64,000 nucleotides of DNA from Halanaerobiaceae bacterium ANBcell28 (GTDB taxonomy: Bacteria > Bacillota > Halanaerobiia > Halanaerobiales > DTU029). The stretch lies in the NCBI GenBank assembly GCA_037623315.1, contig JBBJJH010000002.1, forward strand, positions 124,001 through 188,000, given 5' to 3'. Below are positions 16,429 to 25,483 of the stretch, one piece after another. Position 1 is the first letter of the stretch, and every line of letters begins with the position of its first letter. A program made the translations under genes and the position numbers. The notes beneath the pieces were generated by a model. The model ran no database searches and had not been told where the DNA came from. It worked only from the letters and a program-made list of their open reading frames with translations.

Positions 16429-17925
16429 ATGGTGTTTAAAGATTTATTAGTAATGACATTTAAGCAGATAAAGAAAAGGCCTTTAAGAACTTTTCTAACT
16501 GCTTTGCAGATAACGTTGGGGATAGCGATGGTTGCAGTTGTGCTAAACCTTATTTTTAACTTAAATTTTACAATCAGTCAAATTGGACAGTCAAGTGATG
16601 ATATCTATACATTTCAGGTAGGAGCAGAGGTGACAACTCCGGATGGTCAAAATACATATTATCAAAGTCGCTCTATTTTAACAGAAAGTGATATGAAAGC
16701 TATAAAAGGAGAGGTAGATACTATTCAATATGCTTCACCTTTTGAGAGAGGTTGGAATTCATTAGCAGATGTTGATGGTACCTACTATCAGCTTAATCAG
16801 GTAGCTTATAGTAATCATCAATTAGCTAAAATATTAGATTTGGATATCATACGTGGCATGTTTTTTTCTGAAGAGGATTTTCGTCAGGGGGCAAGGGTAG
16901 CCGTTATTGGAGAAATAGCAGCAAACCAACTGTTTCCAGGTCAGGATCCTATAGGTCAAGAGATTAAATTTTATCGACACTACAGTCCAGGTTACCTTCC
17001 TGAAGCACTTGAATTAACTATAATCGGTGTATATGAACAGGGTAATATCAGAGATGCTTATATGGATTATAAGGCATCACCTCTTATAGTCCCTTTAACC
17101 GTTGAAAGCAGTAGAGGAATGATGGGTGGTTCTGCAACAATGAATTCAACTAGTGTTAGTGAAACAACAATAGTAGAAGCAACTGAAATAACAGAGACTA
17201 TAGAAGAAAATGATATTGTTGTGGAAGAATTATCAGCTGAAGGTGTAGAGAATTTTGATAACACATCTATAATTTCTGAAGAAAATATAATCGAAACAGA
17301 TATAATTGAGAGTATTGATAATAATGTAGAATACTATTATGATGTAATGCCAGAAGAACAGGAAAGAATTTTTCATGAATTTATTATTAGAATTGAAGAT
17401 GGTCAATATAATAGTACAAAAATAGCACTAGATGCTTATATTCAAGGTAATATTAGTGATGGAGAGGAAGCAGTTTTAAGAAAACAGGGTGAATTTTATG
17501 GTAACATTGGAGATGAAATGAGGCCTTTGTTGATTATATTGTCTATATTTGGGGCTCTAATGGTAGTTATAAGTTCGATAGGTATTCTAACAACAATGTT
17601 AGTTAATATACTTGAGAGGACTAAACAGGTAGGAATTGAAAAAGCATTAGGGGCTTCTAAGGGTCTTATCTTTTTGAAGTTCAATATTGAAGCAGTGCTA
17701 GTTGCATTATTCGGTGGTATTATGGGGTTAATTTTAGCAACTTATCTATCAAGCTATATTGCAGATATTTATCAAACTTTTCCTGTAGAAATAAGTACTG
17801 GATTACACCCGCTTGCTATATTGGTTAGCTTATTAGTCGCTATTTGTGCTGGCTGGCTTTTTGGAATGTATCCTTCTTTACAGGCAGCAAAATTAGATTC
17901 AACTGATGCATTAAGGAATAATTAG
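16429..17925 (+). CDS. MacB/FtsX-like ABC permease (second), with acidic insert
   Basis: This 498-residue paralogue has the same layout ('KKRPLRTFLTALQITLGIAM', 'GMFFSEEDFRQGARVAVIGEIAANQLFPGQDPIGQ', C-terminal 'MYPSLQAAKLDSTDALRNN'). It carries an unusual stretch at about residues 233-310 rich in Thr, Ser, Glu, Ile and Val that is absent from its neighbour and lies in the periplasmic domain. ATG is preceded by 'aaaaaggggg'. Together with the first permease it would form a heterodimer, unlike homodimeric MacB. Confidence 0.85.
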   Translation: MVFKDLLVMTFKQIKKRPLRTFLTALQITLGIAMVAVVLNLIFNLNFTISQIGQSSDDIYTFQVGAEVTTPDGQNTYYQSRSILTESDMKAIKGEVDTIQYASPFERGWNSLADVDGTYYQLNQVAYSNHQLAKILDLDIIRGMFFSEEDFRQGARVAVIGEIAANQLFPGQDPIGQEIKFYRHYSPGYLPEALELTIIGVYEQGNIRDAYMDYKASPLIVPLTVESSRGMMGGSATMNSTSVSETTIVEATEITETIEENDIVVEELSAEGVENFDNTSIISEENIIETDIIESIDNNVEYYYDVMPEEQERIFHEFIIRIEDGQYNSTKIALDAYIQGNISDGEEAVLRKQGEFYGNIGDEMRPLLIILSIFGALMVVISSIGILTTMLVNILERTKQVGIEKALGASKGLIFLKFNIEAVLVALFGGIMGLILATYLSSYIADIYQTFPVEISTGLHPLAILVSLLVAICAGWLFGMYPSLQAAKLDSTDALRNN

Positions 17926-17935
17926 GAGGTGCAAA

Positions 17936-19240
17936 ATGGATAAAGGACCAATAGTTAGAGAAAAACCCAAAAGAAAAAAGAACGGAAATAATATGAATAG
18001 AAAAATATTTGTTTTCCTCCTTGTATCATTGCTTGTTTTAATAGCAGTTCCTATGTATTTTCTAAGTGGTTTTCAGGATGAAGATTTTATTTTACGGTCT
18101 TTTAGATATGCTGAGGTAGATACCAGGACATTTACCAGGAATTTAAGGGTTCGGGGAATACTTGTACCAGAAGATAAAGCTAAGATCAGATCTGAAGTAA
18201 ATGGTCGTATTAGTGAACTTTATTTTCAAGCAGGAGATGATGTGGAAGAAGGACAGGTGATTTTAACAATCAATGCCCCTGAATTAGAGGAAAAAATACT
18301 TGAAGCAAGGGAGATTGTGAATCGGGCAAAAAGTAATTTAAGAGAAGTAGAGATAACACAGGAGATGTCAAAAAGGGAGGAAAAAATTGAATTACTGGAA
18401 CTAGAATCGCGAAAAGAAACAGCCAGAAGTGATTTGAAAATAAAAGAAATATTATTTGAACTGGGTACAATTTCACAAAAGGAATTAGAGGATGCTCTCA
18501 AGACTTTAGCTAGCTTAACTGTAAGTTTAGAGAATAAACATAGAACAATTGAGTTAACTGAAGAAAGGTATAGATTTGAGTTAATAGATGCTAAAGACAA
18601 ATTAGATCAGGCTATCGAGAATCATGAGAATCTATTAGAAAAACAGGATAATACAAGAGTTAAAGCACCAATCTCAGGTAGAATAATGAAGATAGCAGTG
18701 AGAGATAATCAAGCTGTTGTTCCTAATGATTTACTAGTTGAAATTGCAGATTTAGAATCTTCAATAGTTGAATTAGAATTAGCAGAAGAAGATGCCTTCT
18801 TTATTTCTAGGGGAAGAGAAGCAAATGTTGAAATATCTGGTCAAAGATATCCTGCATATGTTTCCTATATTTCACCACAGATCAGGTCGACAAATGATGG
18901 TGATTTTGTTGAAGTAAAACTTAGTCTTGAAGAATTGCCTGCTAATATAAGAGCAAATAGCAGAGCTAGTGTTGCGTTTGTACTGGCGAGACGAGAAAAC
19001 ATTAAGTATTTACCCAGGGGTAATTATTTAACAAGTGGCCAATACAATTTTGTCTATATTATTGAAGGAGAGGAAGCAATAAGAAAAAGCAATATTTCAT
19101 TTGGTCAACATGATGGTAATTTTATAGAAGTTATCAGTGGCTTAGAAAAGGGCGATAAAGTAATTATTGATTCTTATGAGGACTTTAAAGATAAAGCAAG
19201 TATAGATATTAATCTTGAAGGGGGTAGAAAGTATGAGTGA
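17936..19240 (+). CDS. Membrane-fusion (HlyD/MacA-like) adaptor protein
   Basis: The 434-residue adaptor has a basic N-terminus, one membrane anchor (~residues 22-43, 'IFVFLLVSLLVLIAVPMYFL'), a lipoyl-like half-motif ('AKIRSEVNGRISELYFQAGDDVEEGQVIL'), a long coiled-coil hairpin (~residues 115-235) and the second lipoyl half ('TRVKAPISGRIMKIAVRDNQAVV') followed by beta-barrel strands. This is the periplasmic link between the ABC permeases and the TolC duct, which implies a true outer membrane. ATG has 'ttaggaggtg' upstream, 10 bases after the previous stop. Confidence 0.9.
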   Translation: MDKGPIVREKPKRKKNGNNMNRKIFVFLLVSLLVLIAVPMYFLSGFQDEDFILRSFRYAEVDTRTFTRNLRVRGILVPEDKAKIRSEVNGRISELYFQAGDDVEEGQVILTINAPELEEKILEAREIVNRAKSNLREVEITQEMSKREEKIELLELESRKETARSDLKIKEILFELGTISQKELEDALKTLASLTVSLENKHRTIELTEERYRFELIDAKDKLDQAIENHENLLEKQDNTRVKAPISGRIMKIAVRDNQAVVPNDLLVEIADLESSIVELELAEEDAFFISRGREANVEISGQRYPAYVSYISPQIRSTNDGDFVEVKLSLEELPANIRANSRASVAFVLARRENIKYLPRGNYLTSGQYNFVYIIEGEEAIRKSNISFGQHDGNFIEVISGLEKGDKVIIDSYEDFKDKASIDINLEGGRKYE

Positions 19241-19970
19241 GACTAATGACAAGAATAAAATTAGTAAAATAATTGAGTTGAAAAATATATCCAAGGTATA
19301 TTATATGGGAGAGGTTCAGGTAGAAGCTTTAAAAAAGATTAATCTTAAGGTAGATAGGGGAGAATTTCTTTCTATTATGGGCCCCTCTGGTTCTGGAAAG
19401 TCAACAATGTTGCATATATTAGGTGGATTAGATACACCAACAGAAGGAGAGTATCTATTAGAGGATACTGATATAAGTCTTTTGAGTGATAAAGAACTTG
19501 CTAGAATTCGTAATCAACATTTTGGCTTTGTTTTTCAAACATTTAATCTGCTTAATGATTTTACTGCTTTAGAAAATGTTACAATTCCTATGATTTTTGC
19601 CCGCCTTTCTAAAAAAGAAAGAGTAGAGCGAGCTATAAAATTGCTGGAGAGTGTTGGTCTTGTACATCGATTGAGTCATTATCCTACACAACTGTCTGGT
19701 GGTGAAAGACAGAGAGTAGCTATTGCTCGTGCATTGGCAAATGACCCTACTTTAATATTGGCTGATGAACCAACTGGTAATTTAAATACTAAACAGGGTA
19801 AAGAAATAATGAAAATTTTAAGTGATTTAAATGAGCAAGGAGTTACCATTATAATGGTAACTCATTCAGTTGAAATAAGTATCTATGCTAAAAGAGTTCT
19901 TGAACTAGCTGATGGTAAGATAAATTCTGATAAGCTAGGTGCACAGGATAATAATATAAATACATGCTAA
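19233..19970 (+). CDS. ABC transporter ATP-binding protein, LolD/MacB type
   Basis: The 245-residue ATPase has Walker A 'GPSGSGKST' (residues 50-58), a Q-loop 'FVFQTFNLL', ABC signature '[15 protein letters not shown]', Walker B '[12 protein letters not shown]' and the H-loop His in 'TIIMVTHS'. It belongs to the LolD/MacB/FtsE group that powers non-transporting or lipoprotein/peptide export permeases. I use the ATG after 'gaagggggtag'; the TTG 18 bases earlier lies within that ribosome site. It overlaps the adaptor gene by eight bases and closes the operon. Confidence 0.92.
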   Translation: MSETNDKNKISKIIELKNISKVYYMGEVQVEALKKINLKVDRGEFLSIMGPSGSGKSTMLHILGGLDTPTEGEYLLEDTDISLLSDKELARIRNQHFGFVFQTFNLLNDFTALENVTIPMIFARLSKKERVERAIKLLESVGLVHRLSHYPTQLSGGERQRVAIARALANDPTLILADEPTGNLNTKQGKEIMKILSDLNEQGVTIIMVTHSVEISIYAKRVLELADGKINSDKLGAQDNNINTC

Positions 19971-20089
19971 AAAGAATATATTAGCTATGCATTTTCCTAT
20001 ATAATACAAAACTTGTAGATTTTGATTCTTGCTCATAATATGTTTGTATTTTTCAAAAATTATTTTAGAAAATTTAAAAAGATACTTGA

Positions 20090-20117
20090 TTGAAGAAGAT
20101 TATTGTGATATTATAAT
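20090..20117 (+). promoter_or_regulatory. Possible promoter of cold-shock gene
   Basis: TTGAAG (20090-20095), a 16-base spacer and TATAAT (20112-20117) lie 65 bases before the csp start codon. A leader of about 60 bases follows. Confidence 0.45.
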
Positions 20118-20182
20118 TATGATGAGTATAAAAAAATAGGAAAGAATGCTCATTGAAAAATTTTTAGGAGGAATATAATTTA

Positions 20183-20386
20183 ATGATTTACAACGGTAAA
20201 GTAAAATGGTTTAATGATCAAAAGGGTTTCGGTTTTATTGAAAGAGATGAAGGCGACGATGTTTTTGTACATTTCTCTGCTATTCAGAGTGAAGGTTTCA
20301 AAACATTAGAAGAAGGACAAGAAGTAGAATTTGAAGTAGTCGAGGGCGATCGTGGTCCACAGGCTGCAAATGTTGTTACATTATAA
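20183..20386 (+). CDS. csp: Cold-shock protein, CspA/CspB family
   Basis: This 67-residue single OB-fold protein contains RNP1 'KGFGFIE' and RNP2 'VFVHF', plus the usual 'GKVKWFN' start and 'GPQAANV' end. It binds single-stranded RNA/DNA in the cytoplasm and relieves RNA structure. ATG follows 'ttaggagg'. The 5' leader is AT-rich and the gene has its own terminator, so it is monocistronic. Confidence 0.95.
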   Translation: MIYNGKVKWFNDQKGFGFIERDEGDDVFVHFSAIQSEGFKTLEEGQEVEFEVVEGDRGPQAANVVTL

Positions 20387-20420
20387 TATTAAAAATTAAG
20401 TTTTAAAAATATAACAACTA

Positions 20421-20453
20421 ATCCCTGGCTATTATATATAGTCAGGATTTTTT
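20421..20453 (+). terminator. Terminator of csp
   Basis: An imperfect stem 'atccctggctat/atagtcaggat' is followed by a T6 run. Confidence 0.7.
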
Positions 20454-20587
20454 ATTGCTAGTAACATTGCTACCTGTATATTATGTGAATAAATGAACAA
20501 GATATTTCCTTATGCTTAATAATAGTAATTCTTAATATGGTATTAATTAGCATAAGTAATGAAATTAAAGAAATAGGAGTAAATAAT

Positions 20588-21076
20588 ATGAAGAGAATAG
20601 AAAAAAAGAATTATTACCTAGGTATTGCTGAAATGGTTTTAGAAAGAAGTACTTGTTTAAGAAAAAAATATGGTGCTGTTCTTGTCAATAATGATGAAAT
20701 AATAAGTACAGGCTATAATGGTTCTCCTCGAGGCTGTACTAATTGTAATGAAAAAGGTACTTGTATTCGGGATGAATTGAATGTTCCTCGAGGTACTAAA
20801 TACGAACTCTGTGCTGGTGTTCATGCTGAACAAAATGCCTTACTATCTAGTAGTCGTCAAGAAATGATGGGAGCAGATTTATATCTAGCATGTAAGGATA
20901 GTAAGAATAATACTCTTATTTCTAATACTGAACCATGTAACTTATGTAAAAAATTAATTATTAATAGTGGTATAAAAAAAGTCTTCATAAGAACTTCAAA
21001 AGATGAATATAATGAAATAGATGTAAAAAGTTGGCTTTTAAATGAAGATTTGTTGTCAGGTAAAAACGGCTATTGA
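20588..21076 (+). CDS. Deoxycytidylate deaminase-like protein (ComEB/dCMP deaminase family)
   Basis: The 162-residue protein has the zinc-dependent deaminase motifs 'HAEQNAL' (His ligand plus catalytic Glu) and 'EPCNLCKK' (two Cys ligands). It also has the upstream 'YNGSPRGCTNCNEKGTC' region typical of dCMP deaminases and ComEB. It would convert dCMP to dUMP for dTMP synthesis. I start at the ATG 7 bases after 'aggag'; 17 more codons upstream are open but unlikely. The C-terminus ('EIDVKSWLLNEDLL') is shorter than some family members. The same motifs occur in competence protein ComEB. Confidence 0.85.
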   Translation: MKRIEKKNYYLGIAEMVLERSTCLRKKYGAVLVNNDEIISTGYNGSPRGCTNCNEKGTCIRDELNVPRGTKYELCAGVHAEQNALLSSSRQEMMGADLYLACKDSKNNTLISNTEPCNLCKKLIINSGIKKVFIRTSKDEYNEIDVKSWLLNEDLLSGKNGY

Positions 21077-21170
21077 ATTGGTAATTATATCTTAATATGA
21101 CAAATAAAGAAATTTATAAAATGAAAAGCGTATATATTTTTGACTAATCTGTCTTTTTTTGCGTAATTAA

Positions 21171-21199
21171 TTGACTAAAAAAACAAATTAGATTATAAT
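21171..21199 (+). promoter_or_regulatory. Promoter of SNF symporter gene
   Basis: TTGACT (21171-21176), a 17-base spacer and TATAAT (21194-21199) lie 50 bases upstream of the start codon. Confidence 0.75.
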
Positions 21200-21248
21200 A
21201 AATATTAAAGATTATTTAATTATTATAAATTATGAAGGGGGAGGAAAA

Positions 21249-22598
21249 ATGCAAAATAATCTTGAAAGAGAGAATTGGACGTCGAAGTTAGGTTTTATTC
21301 TTGCTGCTGCAGGTTCAGCGGTAGGACTGGGGAATATCTGGCGTTTCCCGTATGTAACAGGAGTTAATGGGGGAGCTTTATTCTTATTACTTTATTTAGT
21401 AGCTATTATTTTAATTGGTTATCCTGTTATGATCACTGAAGTAACTATTGGTCGTAAGGCACAAAGAAACCCAGTAGGAGCTTTTAAAGCAATTGCTCCA
21501 GATACACCATGGTGGTTAGTAGGTGGACTTGGTGTTTTCACAGGTTTTGTTATCCTTAGTTACTATTCTGTGGTTGCTGGCTGGTCTTTAGAATATATAG
21601 TTAAGTCAATTGGTGGCTTTGCTGGTGTAGATACAGCTGAATTATTTGTAAATCATATTACTGGTTTTCCTGGTCCACTAATATGGCATGCTATATTTAT
21701 GGCACTTTGTATAATTATAATATCAGCTGGTGTTGTAAAGGGTATCCAAAAGGCGGTTAAAGTTCTTATGCCAGTCTTAGCCGTTTTATTAGTATTATTA
21801 GTTGTTCGTTCTGTGACTTTAAGTGGAGCAGCTGAAGGCTTGCGCTTCATGTTTAGTCCGGATTTTAGTGAAATAACTTGGTCTAGTGTAAATGCTGCTA
21901 TTGGTCAGGCCTTCTTTACATTAAGTCTAGGTATGGGTGCCATGATTACTTATGGTAGCTACTTATCTAAAAAAGAAAATATTAATGATAATGTTGGATT
22001 CGTTGTTGGTATCGATACTATGATAGCTATTTTTGCTGGATTAGCTATTTTCCCTGCTGTATTTGCTTTAGGAATGGATCCTGGTGCTGGTGCTGGCTTA
22101 ACATTTATAACTTTACCAGCAGTTTTTGCTGAAATGCCATTAGGTGGTGTTTTTGCATTTTCATTCTTTGTACTATTAAGTATTGCTGCTTTAACTTCTG
22201 CTATTTCTTTATTAGAAGTGGTAGTTGCTTATATGGTAGATGAAAAAGGATGGGCAAGACCAAAAGCCGCTGCAGTAATAGGTATTATAATCTTTACAGT
22301 AGGTCTTATTCCTTTATTAGGATATAGTGTATGGGATAATGTAGAATTCCTAGGAATGGATTTACTTGATACTTTTGACTGGTTTGCTAATGATATATTC
22401 TTACCTTTAGGTGGTTTATTAACAGCAATCTTTGCTGGATATATTTGGGGAACTAAGAATGTTCAGGAAGAAGCAAATAGAGTTGAAGGTAAAATTACTA
22501 TAGGTGCATGGTATGGTGTATTTATTAGGTATATTGTACCGGTAGCAATTGCTTTCTTCTTAGTATTTGGAGCAATCTTGCCTAAAATTAGAGGTTAA
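21249..22598 (+). CDS. Sodium-dependent amino-acid transporter, NSS/SNF family
   Basis: The 449-residue protein is a LeuT/MhsT-like neurotransmitter:sodium symporter. The N-terminal signature is complete ('WTSKLGFILAAAGSAVGLGNIWRFPYV') and 11-12 membrane segments follow, the 11-helix type being common in bacteria. Expected function is Na+-coupled uptake of an amino acid. It has its own promoter and terminator, so it is a single-gene unit. ATG follows 'gaagggggagg'. Confidence 0.95.
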   Translation: MQNNLERENWTSKLGFILAAAGSAVGLGNIWRFPYVTGVNGGALFLLLYLVAIILIGYPVMITEVTIGRKAQRNPVGAFKAIAPDTPWWLVGGLGVFTGFVILSYYSVVAGWSLEYIVKSIGGFAGVDTAELFVNHITGFPGPLIWHAIFMALCIIIISAGVVKGIQKAVKVLMPVLAVLLVLLVVRSVTLSGAAEGLRFMFSPDFSEITWSSVNAAIGQAFFTLSLGMGAMITYGSYLSKKENINDNVGFVVGIDTMIAIFAGLAIFPAVFALGMDPGAGAGLTFITLPAVFAEMPLGGVFAFSFFVLLSIAALTSAISLLEVVVAYMVDEKGWARPKAAAVIGIIIFTVGLIPLLGYSVWDNVEFLGMDLLDTFDWFANDIFLPLGGLLTAIFAGYIWGTKNVQEEANRVEGKITIGAWYGVFIRYIVPVAIAFFLVFGAILPKIRG

Positions 22599-22625
22599 TT
22601 TAAGTTTATAAAATAAAAAATTAAA

Positions 22626-22658
22626 AGAACGACTTCATAATATGAAGTCGTTCTTTTT
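22626..22658 (+). terminator. Terminator of SNF symporter gene
   Basis: Perfect 13-bp arms 'agaacgacttcat/atgaagtcgttct' with a 3-base loop are followed by a T-run. Confidence 0.9.
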
Positions 22659-22730
22659 GCTTTATAATTTAATTAATATTAAATAATAAATTTTTTTAAA
22701 CTCTTTTGCAAATTAGGATATATCTCTATC

Positions 22731-23486
22731 TTAGTCGCTAGTAAGTATTTTTTCTGGTTTCCAGCCAGTATAACGCCAGATCGCTTCTTGCCAGGCAAAG
22801 GCTTCCTCCTGTGTAACCCTTTCAAAATTATCATAACTTTTCTTTTTCTGAACTTTTATTACTTTCTCTAACAAGTTATTTAAGCGCTTTTCCTGATCAT
22901 TAATTAAAAAATAATATACCTTTTTGTTAATAAAACCTGTCAATTCAAGTGTTTCCTGAAAATGAGGGAGACAGAGACCATCGCTTTCTTTATAAATGTT
23001 GCGAAAAGATTCTTCTCTTAAATTCTCTATTAATGTTTTTTCAAGTGCCTGAACATTCTGGTCGATGGTTTGACAAACCATACATTTTTCTTTCTTGAAA
23101 CGGTTTGATGGGCTTTCTTCATCTTCATCTATTCTTTTCTTAAAACGTATAAGTTTTGATATCTGCTCTTTGATTCCATGAGTCTGCTTATTTTTAAGAC
23201 CATTTAACATTTTCAATGAAACAGGGATCAAGGTTTCATATAATCTGGCTACACTGGTAGCACTTAAACAGTCTCTACCTTTGATAACCTTGATTACTAA
23301 TTGATTATGATCATTACAGAAACCATATGATTTCTTAAATTGCTTATGTACTCCTGGATCAGAGGTAGCATCATAAATTAAATTCCAGAGAAATTTCTCT
23401 GAATTTATACGTTTTAGACGACATATTGGACACTTCTCTTCATGTAAAGCATCTTCTAAATCTACAGACATTATACTTCGGGGCAT
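22731..23486 (-). CDS. DUF6062-type Cys-rich protein
   Basis: The 251-residue soluble protein has two similar halves, each with a CxxC plus CxxH pattern: 'CPICRLKR...GFCNDHNQ' and 'CMVCQTID...GLCLPHFQ'. This could make two zinc sites. I recognise it as the DUF6062 type; its function is unknown. The helical middle is charged. The minus-strand ribosome site 'agaaggt' precedes the ATG. It converges with the SNF symporter and is divergent from the SSS symporter. Confidence 0.65.
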   Translation of the reverse strand: MPRSIMSVDLEDALHEEKCPICRLKRINSEKFLWNLIYDATSDPGVHKQFKKSYGFCNDHNQLVIKVIKGRDCLSATSVARLYETLIPVSLKMLNGLKNKQTHGIKEQISKLIRFKKRIDEDEESPSNRFKKEKCMVCQTIDQNVQALEKTLIENLREESFRNIYKESDGLCLPHFQETLELTGFINKKVYYFLINDQEKRLNNLLEKVIKVQKKKSYDNFERVTQEEAFAWQEAIWRYTGWKPEKILTSD

Positions 23487-23720
23487 ATTATTACCTTCTT
23501 TCTTAACTTAGCATACAAGGGATGGTTTGAGTTTGCTTTTTTATGTTCTAATACCTTAAAGGTATTTTATAATAATTAATAATTAAAAGCAAGGAGTCGA
23601 GATTAAATGAGGACATATAATATTTATCAGTACATAATTATATAATAATCCTTTATTAACAAGGAAAATTTACAATGATGACGAATTATAATAAAGAGAA
23701 TAAAAAAGAGGGGGATACAG

Positions 23721-25118
23721 ATGGTTTTAACAATAGTAATAATTTATTTATTAGTTTTATTGGCTGTAGGATATTGGGCCAATAGCAAAATTAAGGGGAT
23801 GGATGATTTCTTATTAGCTGGAAGGAAATTAGGACTTGTCCTAACAGCTGGTGCCTTAACTGCTACTCATTTTGGTGGGGGGATGGTTATGGGTGGTGGA
23901 GAACATGGATTTATTCATGGTATAGCGGGTGCCTGGTATGGTATAGCCTGTGGAGTTGGTTTGCTATTATTAGGTTTTTTAACTGCTCGTAAATTTAGAA
24001 AGTTATCTCTATATACAGTACCAGATTACTTAGAAAATAGGTATGGTGGAAAGGCAATAAGATTACTTAGTTCATTGCTATCTTTGGTAGCTATAATTGG
24101 TATAATTGCCGCACAGGTTGGTGCAGCTCGAGGAGCCCTAGCCATTTTAGGGTTTACAGGAAATACTGCTGCAGTAGTTGCTACCATTATCTTTATTTTA
24201 TATACGGTATTGGGTGGATTGTGGGCAGCTACCATCACTGACTTTGTACAGGTTATAATTGCTGGTGTTGGTATTATAGTGGCTGCAGCTCTAGTATTGG
24301 GTAATACAGGTGGATATTCTGGTATGCAGGATGCAATTTTATCAAATCATGCCGGCCTTGGTTCTGGTTATTTTAACTTATTTGGGATGGCTGGTAGGAC
24401 AATTATCTGGATCTTGCTTCCAACAGTAATGTACACATTAATAGGCCAAGACTTCTATCAAAGATTATTTGCGGCTAAAGATGAGGTTACTGCTCGCAAG
24501 TCATGTTTTATAGGTGGAGGTATTTTGATTGTAATGAGTGTTTTTCCTGCTATTGCAGGTATGGGAGCCAGGGCGTATTTCCCAGATTTAACTGATGGTG
24601 GTCAGGCTATTCCTATGATAGTACAGGAAGTTCTACCGATTGGAGTGGGAGCCATTGTTTTAGCGGCTTTACTGGCCGCTATTATGTCAACGGCAGATTC
24701 CTTATTAACAGCAGGTAGTTCCCATGTGATTAAGGACTTCTATCTAGAATTGTTCCGTCCAGGTGAAGAGTATGATAAGAAAGAATTACTTAAGTTGTCT
24801 CGTATTTGTACAGTAGTTATTGGTTTAGGAGCCCTAATCATTGCATTAGCTGTGCCGACAATTATATCAGCTTTGATATATTCTTATACTATGTACATTG
24901 GTGGCGTATTTATACCAGTAATTGGTGGCGTGCTATGGAAAAAAGCTACAAACACCGGTGCTTTAACTTCTTTAATAGGTGGATCATTGGTGGCTATTTA
25001 TGGAATTCTAACTGGCTTTGCAGTTGGTAATATTCCAGGTGTTGTGTTCGCTGCTTTTATTTCTCTAATATTATTTGTTATTGTTTCATTGTTTACTCAA
25101 GAGAAAAAAGTAGCTTAG
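23721..25118 (+). CDS. Sodium:solute symporter (SSS family)
   Basis: The 465-residue carrier has 12-13 membrane helices, the early SSS segment 'DDFLLAGRKLGLVLTAGALTATHFGGG' and the family region 'AALLAAIMSTADSLLTAGSSHVIKDFY' near residues 315-340, with the Ser/Thr residues that bind Na+. Likely substrates include proline, pantothenate or another organic solute; the sequence does not decide. ATG follows 'aaaaagaggggg'. It is monocistronic, closed by a very strong palindromic terminator. Confidence 0.93.
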   Translation: MVLTIVIIYLLVLLAVGYWANSKIKGMDDFLLAGRKLGLVLTAGALTATHFGGGMVMGGGEHGFIHGIAGAWYGIACGVGLLLLGFLTARKFRKLSLYTVPDYLENRYGGKAIRLLSSLLSLVAIIGIIAAQVGAARGALAILGFTGNTAAVVATIIFILYTVLGGLWAATITDFVQVIIAGVGIIVAAALVLGNTGGYSGMQDAILSNHAGLGSGYFNLFGMAGRTIIWILLPTVMYTLIGQDFYQRLFAAKDEVTARKSCFIGGGILIVMSVFPAIAGMGARAYFPDLTDGGQAIPMIVQEVLPIGVGAIVLAALLAAIMSTADSLLTAGSSHVIKDFYLELFRPGEEYDKKELLKLSRICTVVIGLGALIIALAVPTIISALIYSYTMYIGGVFIPVIGGVLWKKATNTGALTSLIGGSLVAIYGILTGFAVGNIPGVVFAAFISLILFVIVSLFTQEKKVA

Positions 25119-25140
25119 TTAGCTATGATTTAACTATAAG

Positions 25141-25176
25141 AAACGGGGTTGTCTCAATATTGAGACAACCCCGTTT
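25141..25176. terminator. Perfect palindromic terminator
   Basis: Two 18-bp arms meet with no loop (centre 'caatattg') and are bordered by A- and T-runs, so it can end transcription in both directions. The following 25177-25304 stretch holds nothing recognisable. Confidence 0.85.
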
Positions 25177-25304
25177 TGCGACTGTAGTCTTTCTCTAGAA
25201 ACTGGAGCAATCAAGTAATTTTTACTCTTATGAAAAAAATTATCGAATAATTTAAATATTCTTTGTTACCTACGAAAAGTGTATAACTTTGTAAATAAAC
25301 GCAT

Positions 25305-25333
25305 TTGCAGTCTATCTTGGTATTTGATATAAT
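25305..25333 (+). promoter_or_regulatory. Promoter of lipoprotein-protease operon
   Basis: TTGCAG (25305-25310), a 17-base spacer and TATAAT (25328-25333) are followed by a leader of about 145 bases. Confidence 0.55.
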
Positions 25334-25483
25334 TAATTGAATATATTGTTAGTAAATTCACAAAATATGTATTAAATTTCTGCGAAAGGGAAGTGAAATA
25401 AATATAAGATAAATAAAAAGAGTAAAAGACTTTGAAGGGATTGTTTTGTTAATGTTACTAATCTTACAATGGGAGTTGTTTAT

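Noticed and set aside
18226-18600. Minus-strand ORFs inside the adaptor gene
   Set aside because: They are Ser/Leu-rich mirror frames of a coiled-coil coding region with no ribosome site.
24806-25030. Plus-frame ORF inside the SSS symporter
   Set aside because: It lies wholly within a clear transporter gene in another frame.
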